This document shows, piece by piece, positions 1 through 8,176 of a stretch of DNA of 15,968 nucleotides (position 1 is its first letter; the number at the start of each line of letters is the position of its first letter). The notes under the pieces were generated by a model. That model saw nothing but the letters and a program-made list of their open reading frames with translations. It ran no database searches and was not told where the DNA came from. The position numbers were made by a program, and so were the translations under genes. Origin of the DNA: Dehalococcoidia bacterium (lineage in GTDB: Bacteria; Chloroflexota; Dehalococcoidia; GIF9; UBA5629); NCBI GenBank assembly GCA_016927965.1, contig JAFGLP010000163.1, positions 1 to 15,968 on the forward strand. The letters run 5' to 3'.

Positions 1-1
1 A

Positions 2-838
2 ATATTAATAGATAGCCTGGTACTGTCATCGATGTATATTTTAATGGCATCGGGCCTGGTGCTGTTATTCAGCATCATGGGGATATTGAATTTTGCCCAT
101 GGCCAGTTTTACATGATTGGCGCTTATATTGTCTATTATGTATTCCAGCAGGCGGGCGTCAATTTCTTCGCCAGTTTAATTGTTGCCGCCGTTGTTATGG
201 GGCTGATCGGCCTGCTTTTGGAAAAGTATATTATGCGGCCCATCGGACAGCCCCTTCAAATTGTGGTGGTTACCATAGCTCTAAGTTCGGTATTTGAAGG
301 GCTGATAACTTTGATTGCCGGGCCGGCGCCTAAATCAGTCACATCTTCTTTCCCCGGAACAATGACTCTCGGCAATATCAGCTTAAGCAATGAAAGGATT
401 GCAACGGTAGTGATCGCTGTTATATTGATTGCAGCTCTTTGGATTTTCATTCAAAAAACGAAGTTTGGTCTGGCAATGAGGGCTTCTGCTCAACAACCTA
501 TGGCTGCCGGGCTCTTCGGCATACATGTTGCACGTGTTGCATCAATTGTAATGGGTATCGGCTGCGGCTTGGCGGCACTGGCAGGCGGCATCATGGCGCC
601 AATGTTTTATGTCGATCCCTGGATTGGTGCTCAACCGCTGGTAATGGCCCTGCTGGCAATCGTGATAGGAGGTATGGGCAGTCTGGGAGGGGCTGTTGTG
701 GGTGGCCTGATACTTGGCATAGCAGGCAGCATCGTTGCCTATTACATAGGTTTCTGGTCGCAGTTGCTGTCGTTCGGTCTGGTGATAGCTATATTGCTGG
801 TGCGGCCTGAAGGATTATTCGGGATATCGGAGAAATAG
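2..838 (+). CDS. livH: LivH-type branched-chain amino acid ABC transporter permease (5' end outside window)
   Basis: Inner-membrane permease of a LIV-family (HAAT) ABC importer, expected to pair with the LivM-type permease next to it. The visible protein is almost wholly hydrophobic, with about eight membrane segments. It carries the family motif NFAHGQFYMIGAY near its N-terminus and the C-terminal pattern GGMGSLGGAVVGGLILG. The reading frame is open to the left edge: codons from base 2 read ILIDSLVLSS before the first ATG at 32. In LIV permeases about this much sequence normally precedes the NFAHG motif, so ATG 32 is internal and only some ten residues plus the true start are missing. The stop at 836-838 lies six bases before livM, indicating one transcript. 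Family assignment is firm. The transported substrate is not known and need not be an amino acid. Confidence 0.93.
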   Translation: MLIDSLVLSSMYILMASGLVLLFSIMGILNFAHGQFYMIGAYIVYYVFQQAGVNFFASLIVAAVVMGLIGLLLEKYIMRPIGQPLQIVVVTIALSSVFEGLITLIAGPAPKSVTSSFPGTMTLGNISLSNERIATVVIAVILIAALWIFIQKTKFGLAMRASAQQPMAAGLFGIHVARVASIVMGIGCGLAALAGGIMAPMFYVDPWIGAQPLVMALLAIVIGGMGSLGGAVVGGLILGIAGSIVAYYIGFWSQLLSFGLVIAILLVRPEGLFGISEK

Positions 839-844
839 CGGCAG

Positions 845-1849
845 ATGGAATTTTCAAAATTTAAATCTAAAATACCCCTTATATTATTGATAACGTTTGT
901 TGTTATAGTAGTTGCATTTCCTCTGGTTATTAAGGATCGCTTCGTACTGTCGATATTGATTGAAGCGGGAGTGATGTGCTTATTTGCGCTGGGTTTTGCA
1001 GCCGTTTTCCGCAGTGGCCAGCTAAGTTTAGGGCAGGCAGCGTTCATGGCTATAGGCGGTTACGTCGCTGCCCTGGTAGCGACAAAGGCCGGGTCTCCTT
1101 TCTGGCTGTCATTATTGATTGGCGGTGTTGCATCAGCCATAGTTGCTTTCCTGATCGGAATCGTTGTTTTGCGCATGGGAGGGCTGTATTTTGCCATCGC
1201 CACACTGGCTTTTGGTGAAATCATCACTATAATTGCCAAGAACTGGGATACGGTAACATCGGGCATGACAGGCATAGCAATCAGTGCTCCGGTTGTCAAT
1301 ATTGGCAGCGTCGTTATTAATTTCGCTATTACAAAACTGCCTTATTACTACATTATTGTCTTCCTTGTCATATTATTTGCGCTGATGTTCTGGCGTATCG
1401 ACAGAAGTCGTCTAGGAACCATTGTGAGGAGCACAGCTGTAGCTCCACTTTTATCCGAACATCTCGGAATGTATCTTATGAAGTATCGGGTGATTATGTT
1501 CACACTGGCAGCTTTTGTTACCGGGATAGCAGGAGCATTTTATGTGTACTACCTTTCTTGGGTGGGGCCGCCTATTTTTGCCAGCGGCCAGTCTACCATC
1601 GTATTGATCATGTGTGTGATCGGCGGGCTATGGTCGCCTATTGCGGGACCTTTAATAGGAGCCTTCATTGTAAGTTATTTTGGTACCATTATGCAGATCC
1701 ATCTGGAAGGGCTGCGGCCGCTCGTTTTCGGCGTGGTGGTTATCCTGCTGATATTTGTGCTGCCCAACGGGTTGGTTGAGTTGCAGTATAAGTTCCCTTT
1801 ATGGATAAAGAGTATCTTTAAAAATAAATCGGCTGTGACCAAGCAATGA
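845..1849 (+). CDS. livM: LivM-type branched-chain amino acid ABC transporter permease
   Basis: Second inner-membrane permease of the LIV importer, 334 residues, within the usual range for the shorter LivM proteins. A basic N-terminus (MEFSKFKSK) leads into the first membrane segment. The LivM hallmark RSGQLSLGQAAFMAIGGY follows at about residues 57-74, then GGLYFAIATLAFGEI, with further hydrophobic segments up to about residue 315 and a lysine-rich tail. The ATG at 845 follows livH by six bases, with a weak GGAG (829-832) inside the end of livH, so the two permeases are probably translationally coupled. The ATP-binding subunit begins 23 bases downstream. Nothing in the sequence is broken. 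Substrate is not determinable from the permease alone. Confidence 0.94.
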   Translation: MEFSKFKSKIPLILLITFVVIVVAFPLVIKDRFVLSILIEAGVMCLFALGFAAVFRSGQLSLGQAAFMAIGGYVAALVATKAGSPFWLSLLIGGVASAIVAFLIGIVVLRMGGLYFAIATLAFGEIITIIAKNWDTVTSGMTGIAISAPVVNIGSVVINFAITKLPYYYIIVFLVILFALMFWRIDRSRLGTIVRSTAVAPLLSEHLGMYLMKYRVIMFTLAAFVTGIAGAFYVYYLSWVGPPIFASGQSTIVLIMCVIGGLWSPIAGPLIGAFIVSYFGTIMQIHLEGLRPLVFGVVVILLIFVLPNGLVELQYKFPLWIKSIFKNKSAVTKQ

Positions 1850-1872
1850 AAGCTTGGATGGTGTAAAAAGAT

Positions 1873-2631
<759 letters not shown>

Positions 2632-2635
2632 TAAT

Positions 2636-3349
2636 ATGTCAGTATTACTGGAATTACGTGACGTATACATAAGTTATCTGGGCGTAGAGGCCGTCCGGGG
2701 TGTGTCGCTGAAGGTCAACGAAAGTGATTTCGTAACCGTAATCGGTGCCAACGGTGCCGGGAAGTCGTCAATCTTTAATACTATCAGCGGACTGGTCAAG
2801 CCCGCCAAGGGTGAGATCTGGTTTAACGGTGAAAGAATAGATACTTTATCAGCTCCGCAGATTGCCAAGAAGGGCGTCATTCAGGTGCCGGAAGGACGGA
2901 AGATATTCCCCCTGCTTACGGTAATGGAGAACCTGATGGTCGGCGCTTACATGCAGAAAGACAAGAAAAAGATAGCTGAGAATCTGGATAAGGTATATCG
3001 GCTTTATCCTGCCTTGAAAGAACGGCCCCATGCCAAGGGAATGAGATTGAGCGGCGGGCAGCAGCAGATGCTGGCTATCGGCCGTGCGCTGATGGCGAAC
3101 CCGAAGCTGATCCTTTTGGATGAGCCGTCATTGGGATTAAGTCCGATCTTCTGTAAAAATCTGGAAAACCAGATGAAAGCACTGCAAAAGGAAGGGCATA
3201 CGCTATTTCTTGTTGAGCAGAATGCGCGTATGGGTCTCAATCTGTCCAATTATGCTTATGTACTTGAAAATGGAGAATTACGTAAAGAGGGCCCCAGCGC
3301 TCAATTACTGCAGGACCCCGATGTGATAAAAGCATACCTCGGCGTATAA
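2636..3349 (+). CDS. livF: LivF-type ABC transporter ATP-binding protein
   Basis: Second ATPase of the LIV importer, 237 residues from the ATG at 2636. A TTG at 2624 would add four residues, but the ATG gives the usual LivF opening (MSVLLELRDVYISY) and has a G-rich stretch upstream inside the end of livG. Walker A is GANGAGKS at residues 37-44. The signature is a perfect LSGGQ at 138-142, and Walker B is LILLDEP at 158-164 with Glu163. The switch position reads LVEQNA, with Gln in place of the usual ABC His, which is normal in LivF. LivF and LivG form the ATPase heterodimer of the family. The binding-protein gene starts 28 bases after the stop, completing a livHMGF-SBP operon. Confidence 0.95.
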   Translation: MSVLLELRDVYISYLGVEAVRGVSLKVNESDFVTVIGANGAGKSSIFNTISGLVKPAKGEIWFNGERIDTLSAPQIAKKGVIQVPEGRKIFPLLTVMENLMVGAYMQKDKKKIAENLDKVYRLYPALKERPHAKGMRLSGGQQQMLAIGRALMANPKLILLDEPSLGLSPIFCKNLENQMKALQKEGHTLFLVEQNARMGLNLSNYAYVLENGELRKEGPSAQLLQDPDVIKAYLGV

Positions 3350-3377
3350 AACCAAATATACTTTCGGGAGCGTTGTC

Positions 3378-4649
3378 ATGAAATCTGTAAACAGTATTGT
3401 TGCATGTGTTCTTGTTGCCCTGGTTGCCGTTACCATGGTTGCCTGTGTGGCAGATGAGGCAGCCGCACCTATTGAAGAAAAGGTCTTAAAGATAGGTTGT
3501 GTTATGCCGTTTTCCGGCTCGGGCGCCCAGTGGGGGCTCCAGATACGGCCGGTACTGGAAATCTATGTTGATGAGATCAATAAAGACGGCGGGCTGGAAG
3601 TGGGCGATGATATGTACAAAGTGGAATTATATTTTGCCGACGGCCCCATGAGCCCTGCTGCCGATGCCGCTGCCGCCAGGAGCCTGCTATATGATAAGGG
3701 CGTGAAGGCAATCGTCAGCTATTTTGGTTTGGGGTACTCGACAATAGCCCCGATCACTAACGCGGAAAAAGCTATTTTTGTTTCCTCCACTATCAACATG
3801 GGTGCCTATAATGCTGATAAGGAACCATATTCAATATTTGGATATTGCGCTGTTGAGATGAGTATCAACCAAGCTATGGCTGTAATGGAAGCTTTCCCTG
3901 AATATAAAACGCTTTGCTGGACGGGTGCAGCGGGCGGAAATGTGGAAGTTGAAAAAATATTCGGTCCTGTTGATGAAGCTATTGAGAAAGAATACGGCAT
4001 TAAAAGCGTCAGGATGTATTATCCTGAAGGTACAACCAATTTCACAGCCTATATCTCAAAGATGGCAGATATGGGAGTGGATGCTCTGTACTCCTTCGCT
4101 AATCCCATCGAGAACGGACTGCTGGCAAAACAGCGTCACCAGATGGGATATGATTGGCCGATCATCCAGAACGCGGCCATTGTCGATTTAGGTGTATTAC
4201 GTGGCATTGTTGGCAGTGACGAAGCCATGCAGGGCATTTGCGGCAACTATAGCTTCCCCTGGGTGTTAAAGAAGGTTACAGTAGCTCCTAGGTATCTTGA
4301 CATGGCCAACAGGATACGGGCGATATATAAAGAGACACATGAAGGAAAGGAGCCGTTTGCCGGTGGTTTTGGTGCTGGAGCTCCCCAGATGGGTCATTAT
4401 CTTGAGGGTGTCCATCTGGCGGGTACTACTGATCCGGACAAGGTCATGAGCGTGTTACGGGGCGGCACTATAGAAACATTCCTTGGCAGATATACATTAT
4501 CGGGTTCCACGACTTACGGGTCACCTGTTGTAGTAGGTTATCCCTGTGGCATGGGCATCATTAAGGGAAAGGAACTTGTTTATTTAAACGAAAAGCCTTT
4601 ACTGGATGTTGACCATCCGGTCGGTGGCGTCATGATGCCCAGAAATTAA
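3378..4649 (+). CDS. LIV-type substrate-binding lipoprotein, copy 1
   Basis: Extracytoplasmic solute-binding protein of the leucine-binding (Peripla_BP_6, type I fold) family, 423 residues, expected to deliver ligand to the LivHM permeases. A hydrophobic signal runs from about residue 6 to 22 and ends in MVAC, a slightly unusual lipobox with Met at -3, so Cys23 is the likely lipidated residue. The mature protein opens with VLKIGCVMPFSG, the standard start of this family. ATG 3378 has GGGAG seven bases upstream. The gene follows livF by 28 bases and should be co-transcribed with it. It is a close paralogue of the gene at 4972: I count about 57 differences over about 385 aligned residues (roughly 85% identity), with unrelated C-terminal tails. 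The ligand is unknown. Confidence 0.94.
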   Translation: MKSVNSIVACVLVALVAVTMVACVADEAAAPIEEKVLKIGCVMPFSGSGAQWGLQIRPVLEIYVDEINKDGGLEVGDDMYKVELYFADGPMSPAADAAAARSLLYDKGVKAIVSYFGLGYSTIAPITNAEKAIFVSSTINMGAYNADKEPYSIFGYCAVEMSINQAMAVMEAFPEYKTLCWTGAAGGNVEVEKIFGPVDEAIEKEYGIKSVRMYYPEGTTNFTAYISKMADMGVDALYSFANPIENGLLAKQRHQMGYDWPIIQNAAIVDLGVLRGIVGSDEAMQGICGNYSFPWVLKKVTVAPRYLDMANRIRAIYKETHEGKEPFAGGFGAGAPQMGHYLEGVHLAGTTDPDKVMSVLRGGTIETFLGRYTLSGSTTYGSPVVVGYPCGMGIIKGKELVYLNEKPLLDVDHPVGGVMMPRN

Positions 4650-4971
4650 GTGGGATCGATATTATTGATGGCAATCTGTAATTCATGTTGAGCTTGGGTA
4701 GATTTAGAGTAAGTCAAACGGGTTGCCCAGTAATATATTGCCACCTGCTGCTGTTAACCGTAGTTGCGGCGCTGGTGGCCGGTAGGATTGCCCGTTGATA
4801 GAACGAACTTATGAGGACGGGCCTGCCCGATGATGACTGCATATTAGATATTGGATAATTGCTTAGACAGGACCTGACGCACATCAGCTTGTGGATGCTG
4901 ATATAATAAAGCACAATTAAGTATGTAAAAATCTAATAATCTAAATTAAAATTAAAAGGGTAGGTGTTGCG
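4650..4971. other. 322-base spacer between the two close binding-protein genes
   Basis: No convincing gene is present. The left part holds several inverted repeats: AACGGG 4717-4722 with CCCGTT 4791-4796, enclosing GCCACC 4740-4745 with GGTGGC 4774-4779, then CGGGC-CT-GCCCG at 4818-4829. None is followed by a T-run, so they do not look like a standard terminator. The right part holds an extended -10 promoter (4899-4907) overlapped by an inverted repeat (ATCAGC 4883-4888, GCTGAT 4897-4902), then an AT-rich leader with a ribosome-binding site for the second binding-protein gene. It could be a remodelled duplication junction or a regulatory spacer. Confidence 0.5.
4899..4907 (+). promoter_or_regulatory. 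Extended -10 promoter for the second binding-protein gene
   Basis: The sequence TGATATAAT is an exact extended -10 element (TGnTATAAT). No good -35 hexamer lies 16-18 bases upstream, which is acceptable for this promoter class. Transcription would start near 4914, leaving a leader of about 58 bases to the ATG at 4972. An inverted repeat, ATCAGC/GCTGAT (4883-4902), overlaps the element and could bind a regulator. If active, this promoter lets copy 2 be expressed independently of the importer operon. Confidence 0.55.
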
Positions 4972-6255
4972 ATGTTGTCTATGAAAAAAGTTTCAACATG
5001 TCTTATTATCATACTGATTGTAGTCTGTATGGCTGCCTGCACTGCTGCTCCCGCTGCTGCCCCTGAAGAAGGAAAAGTATTGAAAATCGGAAGTGTCATG
5101 CCTTTCTCCGGTCCCGGCGCCCAGTGGGGGCTCCAAGTACGGCCTGTATTGGAGATCTATGCCGATGAGATCAATAGAGACGGCGGAATCAAGGTCGGCG
5201 ATGACATGTATACAGTGGAATTATATTTTGCCGATGGCCCCATGAGTCCCGCTGCCGATGCCGCTGCTGCCAGGAGCCTGGTATATGACAAAGGCGTCAA
5301 GGCAATTATAAGTTATTTTGGTCTGGGCTACTCGACTATTGCGGGTATTACTACTCCAGAGAAAGTGATATTAAATTCATCTACCATAAATATGGGTGCA
5401 TATAACGCAGAAAAAGAACCCTATTCGATATTTGGTTTTCCCGCAATAGAGATGTCTGTCAACCAGGCCGTAGCGGTAATGCAGGCTTTCCCACAGTTAA
5501 AAACACTTTGCTGGACGGGTGCAGCAGGCGGTAATGTGGAAATTGAAAAAATATATGGCCCCGTTGATGAAGCCATTGAGAAAGAATACGGTTTTAAGAG
5601 CGTCCGGTTGTATTATCCTGAAGGTACCACCAATTTTACGGCCTATATCTCCAAGATGGCAGATATGGGAGTGGATGTGCTTTTCACCTTTGCCAATCCC
5701 ATAGAGAACGGTCTGCTGGCAAAGCAGCGCTACCAGTTGGGATATAAATGGCCGATTATCCAGAACGGGGCTATTGTGGATTTAAAAGTATTGAGAGGCA
5801 TTGTCGGCAGCGATGAAGCCATGCAGGGCATTTGTGGCAATTACAGTTTCCCCTGGGTGCTGAAAAAGGTGGAAGTAGCCCCCAGGTATCTGGACATGGC
5901 CAACAGGATAAAGGCGAAATATGATGAGATGTATGAAGGAAAGGATCTGTTTGCCGGCGGTTTCGGCGTGGGATGTCCTACTATGGGTCATTATCTTGAA
6001 GGTGTACAGGTGGCTGGCACGATAGACCCCGACGAGGTCATGAAGGTCCTGCGGGGCGGGACGATTGAAACCTTTTTGGGTAAGTATACATTGTCAGGAA
6101 AAGAAACCTACGGATCACCCGTGGTGGTAGGTTATCCCTGTGGCATGGGCATTATTAAGGGAAAGGAGCTGGTCTATTTAAACGAAAAACCCCTGTGGGA
6201 TGTCGATCATCCGGTCGGGGGTATAGATGTATATAAATCTATCATAACTCAATAA
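4972..6255 (+). CDS. LIV-type substrate-binding lipoprotein, copy 2
   Basis: Solute-binding protein of the same family as the gene at 3378, 427 residues and about 85% identical to it through the mature domain. Signal segment is residues 5-22, with lipobox MAAC placing the lipidated Cys at 23. ATG 4972 is preferred over ATG 4981 because AGG at 4962-4964 is seven bases from the first and too far from the second. Differences from copy 1 are scattered, with clusters near the start (GSVMPFSGPG), around the first hinge (GITTPEKVILN instead of PITNAEKAIFV) and in a lysine/acid-rich stretch near residue 305. Such differences could change ligand range. It has its own extended -10 promoter and ends before a strong terminator at 6316-6355. 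The ligand is unknown. Confidence 0.94.
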   Translation: MLSMKKVSTCLIIILIVVCMAACTAAPAAAPEEGKVLKIGSVMPFSGPGAQWGLQVRPVLEIYADEINRDGGIKVGDDMYTVELYFADGPMSPAADAAAARSLVYDKGVKAIISYFGLGYSTIAGITTPEKVILNSSTINMGAYNAEKEPYSIFGFPAIEMSVNQAVAVMQAFPQLKTLCWTGAAGGNVEIEKIYGPVDEAIEKEYGFKSVRLYYPEGTTNFTAYISKMADMGVDVLFTFANPIENGLLAKQRYQLGYKWPIIQNGAIVDLKVLRGIVGSDEAMQGICGNYSFPWVLKKVEVAPRYLDMANRIKAKYDEMYEGKDLFAGGFGVGCPTMGHYLEGVQVAGTIDPDEVMKVLRGGTIETFLGKYTLSGKETYGSPVVVGYPCGMGIIKGKELVYLNEKPLWDVDHPVGGIDVYKSIITQ

Positions 6256-6315
6256 GAATCGACTTCAGCATCAACAGGATGCATTGCGTAGCCTAGAAGG
6301 GACTGAAAAACAAAA

Positions 6316-6355
6316 TGCAGGATACACCTTACATATTATGAATGTGTATCCTGCA
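6316..6355. terminator. Bidirectional intrinsic terminator between convergent genes
   Basis: Perfect 12-base-pair stem: TGCAGGATACAC at 6316-6327 and GTGTATCCTGCA at 6344-6355, with a 16-base loop. On the plus strand it is followed by CTTTTATTATT, ending the second binding-protein transcript. Read on the minus strand it is followed by TTTTGTTTTTC, so it can also end the acyl-CoA ligase transcript arriving from the right. Confidence 0.85.
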
Positions 6356-6421
6356 CTTTTATTATTGGAATGTCTTCTCACTTATTGAATTAAAGCAGGT
6401 TGTCTCAGCCACCTATTTCGG

Positions 6422-8089
6422 CTACTTAGACTTGGCGATTTCCTCATCCCGCAATTTGCGTTTCATAATTTTCCCCAGCGGATTAATCGGCAGGTCATCA
6501 CGAAACTCAACATACTTAGGAACCGAGTAAGCCGAGAGCTTCTCTTTACAAAGGTCGATAATTTCCTTTTCCGTGACTTTATCCTTGTATTCTTCCTTTA
6601 GCTTTATATAAGCTTTAACCCTGTCACTGCCCGGGCGCTCCGGATCGGGCACGGCGATAGCGGCGGCCATATCGACGCCGGGGTGTTCGTAAAGCACCTT
6701 GTCTACCAATATGGTATATACTTTCATGCCGGACACATTGGCCATATCCTTGATGCGGTCAGTGATGTAGAAATAGCCGTCCTCATCCATCTTCACGATA
6801 TCGCCCATCGGCAGCCAGCCGTCGATCAACCCGCTACCGGGTGTCGGCCAATAGCCTTTCATGATCTGCGGGCCACGTACCCATAGCTCTCCCTCCTCTC
6901 CTGAATCGATCTCTTTGCCGGTCGAGGGGTCAACTATCTTTACCTCGGTGTCAGGGAAAGGCACACCGATCGACCCTGGTTTCTTTTCCGTTACTAGGTC
7001 GCTTGACGCTATGTTTGCATGAGTGCCACCTCCGCACTCTGTGGCGCCGTAGGAATCTCCGATCTCTGCCCCGGTAGCCTCTTTAAATTTGGAAGTCAGT
7101 TCGCTTCTTAACGGAGATGTGGAAGACGTAAACGACGTGGTCAGTTTGCCCAGGTCCATCTCCAGCAGCTTGGCGTACTGGGTCGGTACGCATGAGCATG
7201 CGTTCGGCTGATTCTCTTTCAGGATCTTGGCGATAGTATTAATGTCCCTAGGATCTGCGACTATATAAGTCTCAAAACCCATAGAAATACAAAGGTGCGT
7301 GATCGTCATGCCCATCTGGTGGAACAGTGGGACAGCTACCAGCCATGACAATGCTCCCCTTACCATATCGGCAACGGGACCCAGTGCCCATGTCATGTGT
7401 GCCAGATTGGCCAGCTTGCTGGCGTGTGTAAGCATGACTCCTTTGGGATCGCCTGTTGTCCCGCCGGTGAATATCAGTTCGGCTACGTCCTCCACCGGAT
7501 CAATGTTCACCTGCGGAGGCTCGGGTGAGTATTTAGTCAGAAGATCGAGAAAATGAATTGTGCCTGGTATTTTTACCGGTTCCTGATTATCATTCACCAA
7601 ATCATCGAGTGAAGTAACTATGATCCTTTTCAACTGGGTCTGATCTTTTATCTGATTAACAACATCAAGCGTACTGTCCATGCAGATGAGCGTCTCAGCA
7701 CCAGAACCCTGTACCTCCCTCAGCAGCTCATCACCCTTATGCAGGGTGCTGCATGGTACATGCGTGGCGCCGGTTTTTAATATACCGAAATCGCTGATGA
7801 CGAACTGAGGGCTGTTGATCAGGTATGTTGAGACGCAGTCTCCGCGTTTCACCCCCAGGTCCGCCAGCGCATGAGCAATTTTGTCAGCCATTTCCTTTAA
7901 TTGTTTGTAGGTAAATGTCTTATCCTTGAAATGAATGGCGTGATTGTCAGGATACGCAGCGGCACTTTTATCAAGGATTGAGAAAAGCGGTTCCCTGGGA
8001 TAGGGTTTGATCGATTCGGGAAGAATAATTAATCCCTGTCCTCCTACATCATAGTGCTTCAACCATGGTTTTGCAGATACTGACGCCAT
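6422..8089 (-). CDS. FadD-like acyl-CoA ligase (AMP-forming synthetase)
   Basis: ANL-superfamily enzyme, 555 residues, cytoplasmic. It would activate a carboxylic acid with ATP to an acyl-AMP and then to a CoA thioester. The opening PWLKHYD resembles long-chain fatty acid CoA ligases. Core motifs are in order: P-loop FTGGTTGDPKGV at 207-218, DSYGATE at 345-351, MGD at 428-430, the hinge-region Arg in DRIKD at 444-448, and the C-terminal catalytic Lys540 in LGKIMKRK. One oddity is VYTILVDK at 457-464, where most relatives have VYP(N/R)EIE-like sequence. ATG 8089 has a perfect AGGAGG five bases upstream. It lies 87 bases downstream of the flavoenzyme gene and probably shares its transcript. Fatty, aromatic or other acids are all possible substrates. 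Confidence 0.92.
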   Translation of the reverse strand: MASVSAKPWLKHYDVGGQGLIILPESIKPYPREPLFSILDKSAAAYPDNHAIHFKDKTFTYKQLKEMADKIAHALADLGVKRGDCVSTYLINSPQFVISDFGILKTGATHVPCSTLHKGDELLREVQGSGAETLICMDSTLDVVNQIKDQTQLKRIIVTSLDDLVNDNQEPVKIPGTIHFLDLLTKYSPEPPQVNIDPVEDVAELIFTGGTTGDPKGVMLTHASKLANLAHMTWALGPVADMVRGALSWLVAVPLFHQMGMTITHLCISMGFETYIVADPRDINTIAKILKENQPNACSCVPTQYAKLLEMDLGKLTTSFTSSTSPLRSELTSKFKEATGAEIGDSYGATECGGGTHANIASSDLVTEKKPGSIGVPFPDTEVKIVDPSTGKEIDSGEEGELWVRGPQIMKGYWPTPGSGLIDGWLPMGDIVKMDEDGYFYITDRIKDMANVSGMKVYTILVDKVLYEHPGVDMAAAIAVPDPERPGSDRVKAYIKLKEEYKDKVTEKEIIDLCKEKLSAYSVPKYVEFRDDLPINPLGKIMKRKLRDEEIAKSK

Positions 8090-8116
8090 ATCAACCTCCT
8101 TATATAATTAATATAT

Positions 8117-8144
8117 AATATACTTTTTTACCAGCGCCTGTTAA
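8117..8144 (-). promoter_or_regulatory. Possible internal promoter for the acyl-CoA ligase gene
   Basis: On the minus strand TTAACA (8144-8139) is followed after 16 bases by TATATT (8122-8117), each one mismatch from the sigma-70 consensus. The 87-base spacer is very AT-rich, so a chance match is possible. It would allow expression of the ligase apart from the upstream flavoenzyme gene. Confidence 0.3.
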
Positions 8145-8176
8145 TAAACAATAATATATTATCAGATAAGAGGGGG

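Noticed and set aside
4714..4914. 66-codon minus-strand frame in the spacer between the binding-protein genes
   Set aside because: No ribosome-binding site, low-complexity protein, and it runs across the dyad block and promoter of the other strand.
6268..6282. Small hairpin GCATC-AACAG-GATGC just after the second binding-protein gene
   Set aside because: Only five base pairs and no T-run; the 12-pair hairpin 34 bases later is the credible terminator.
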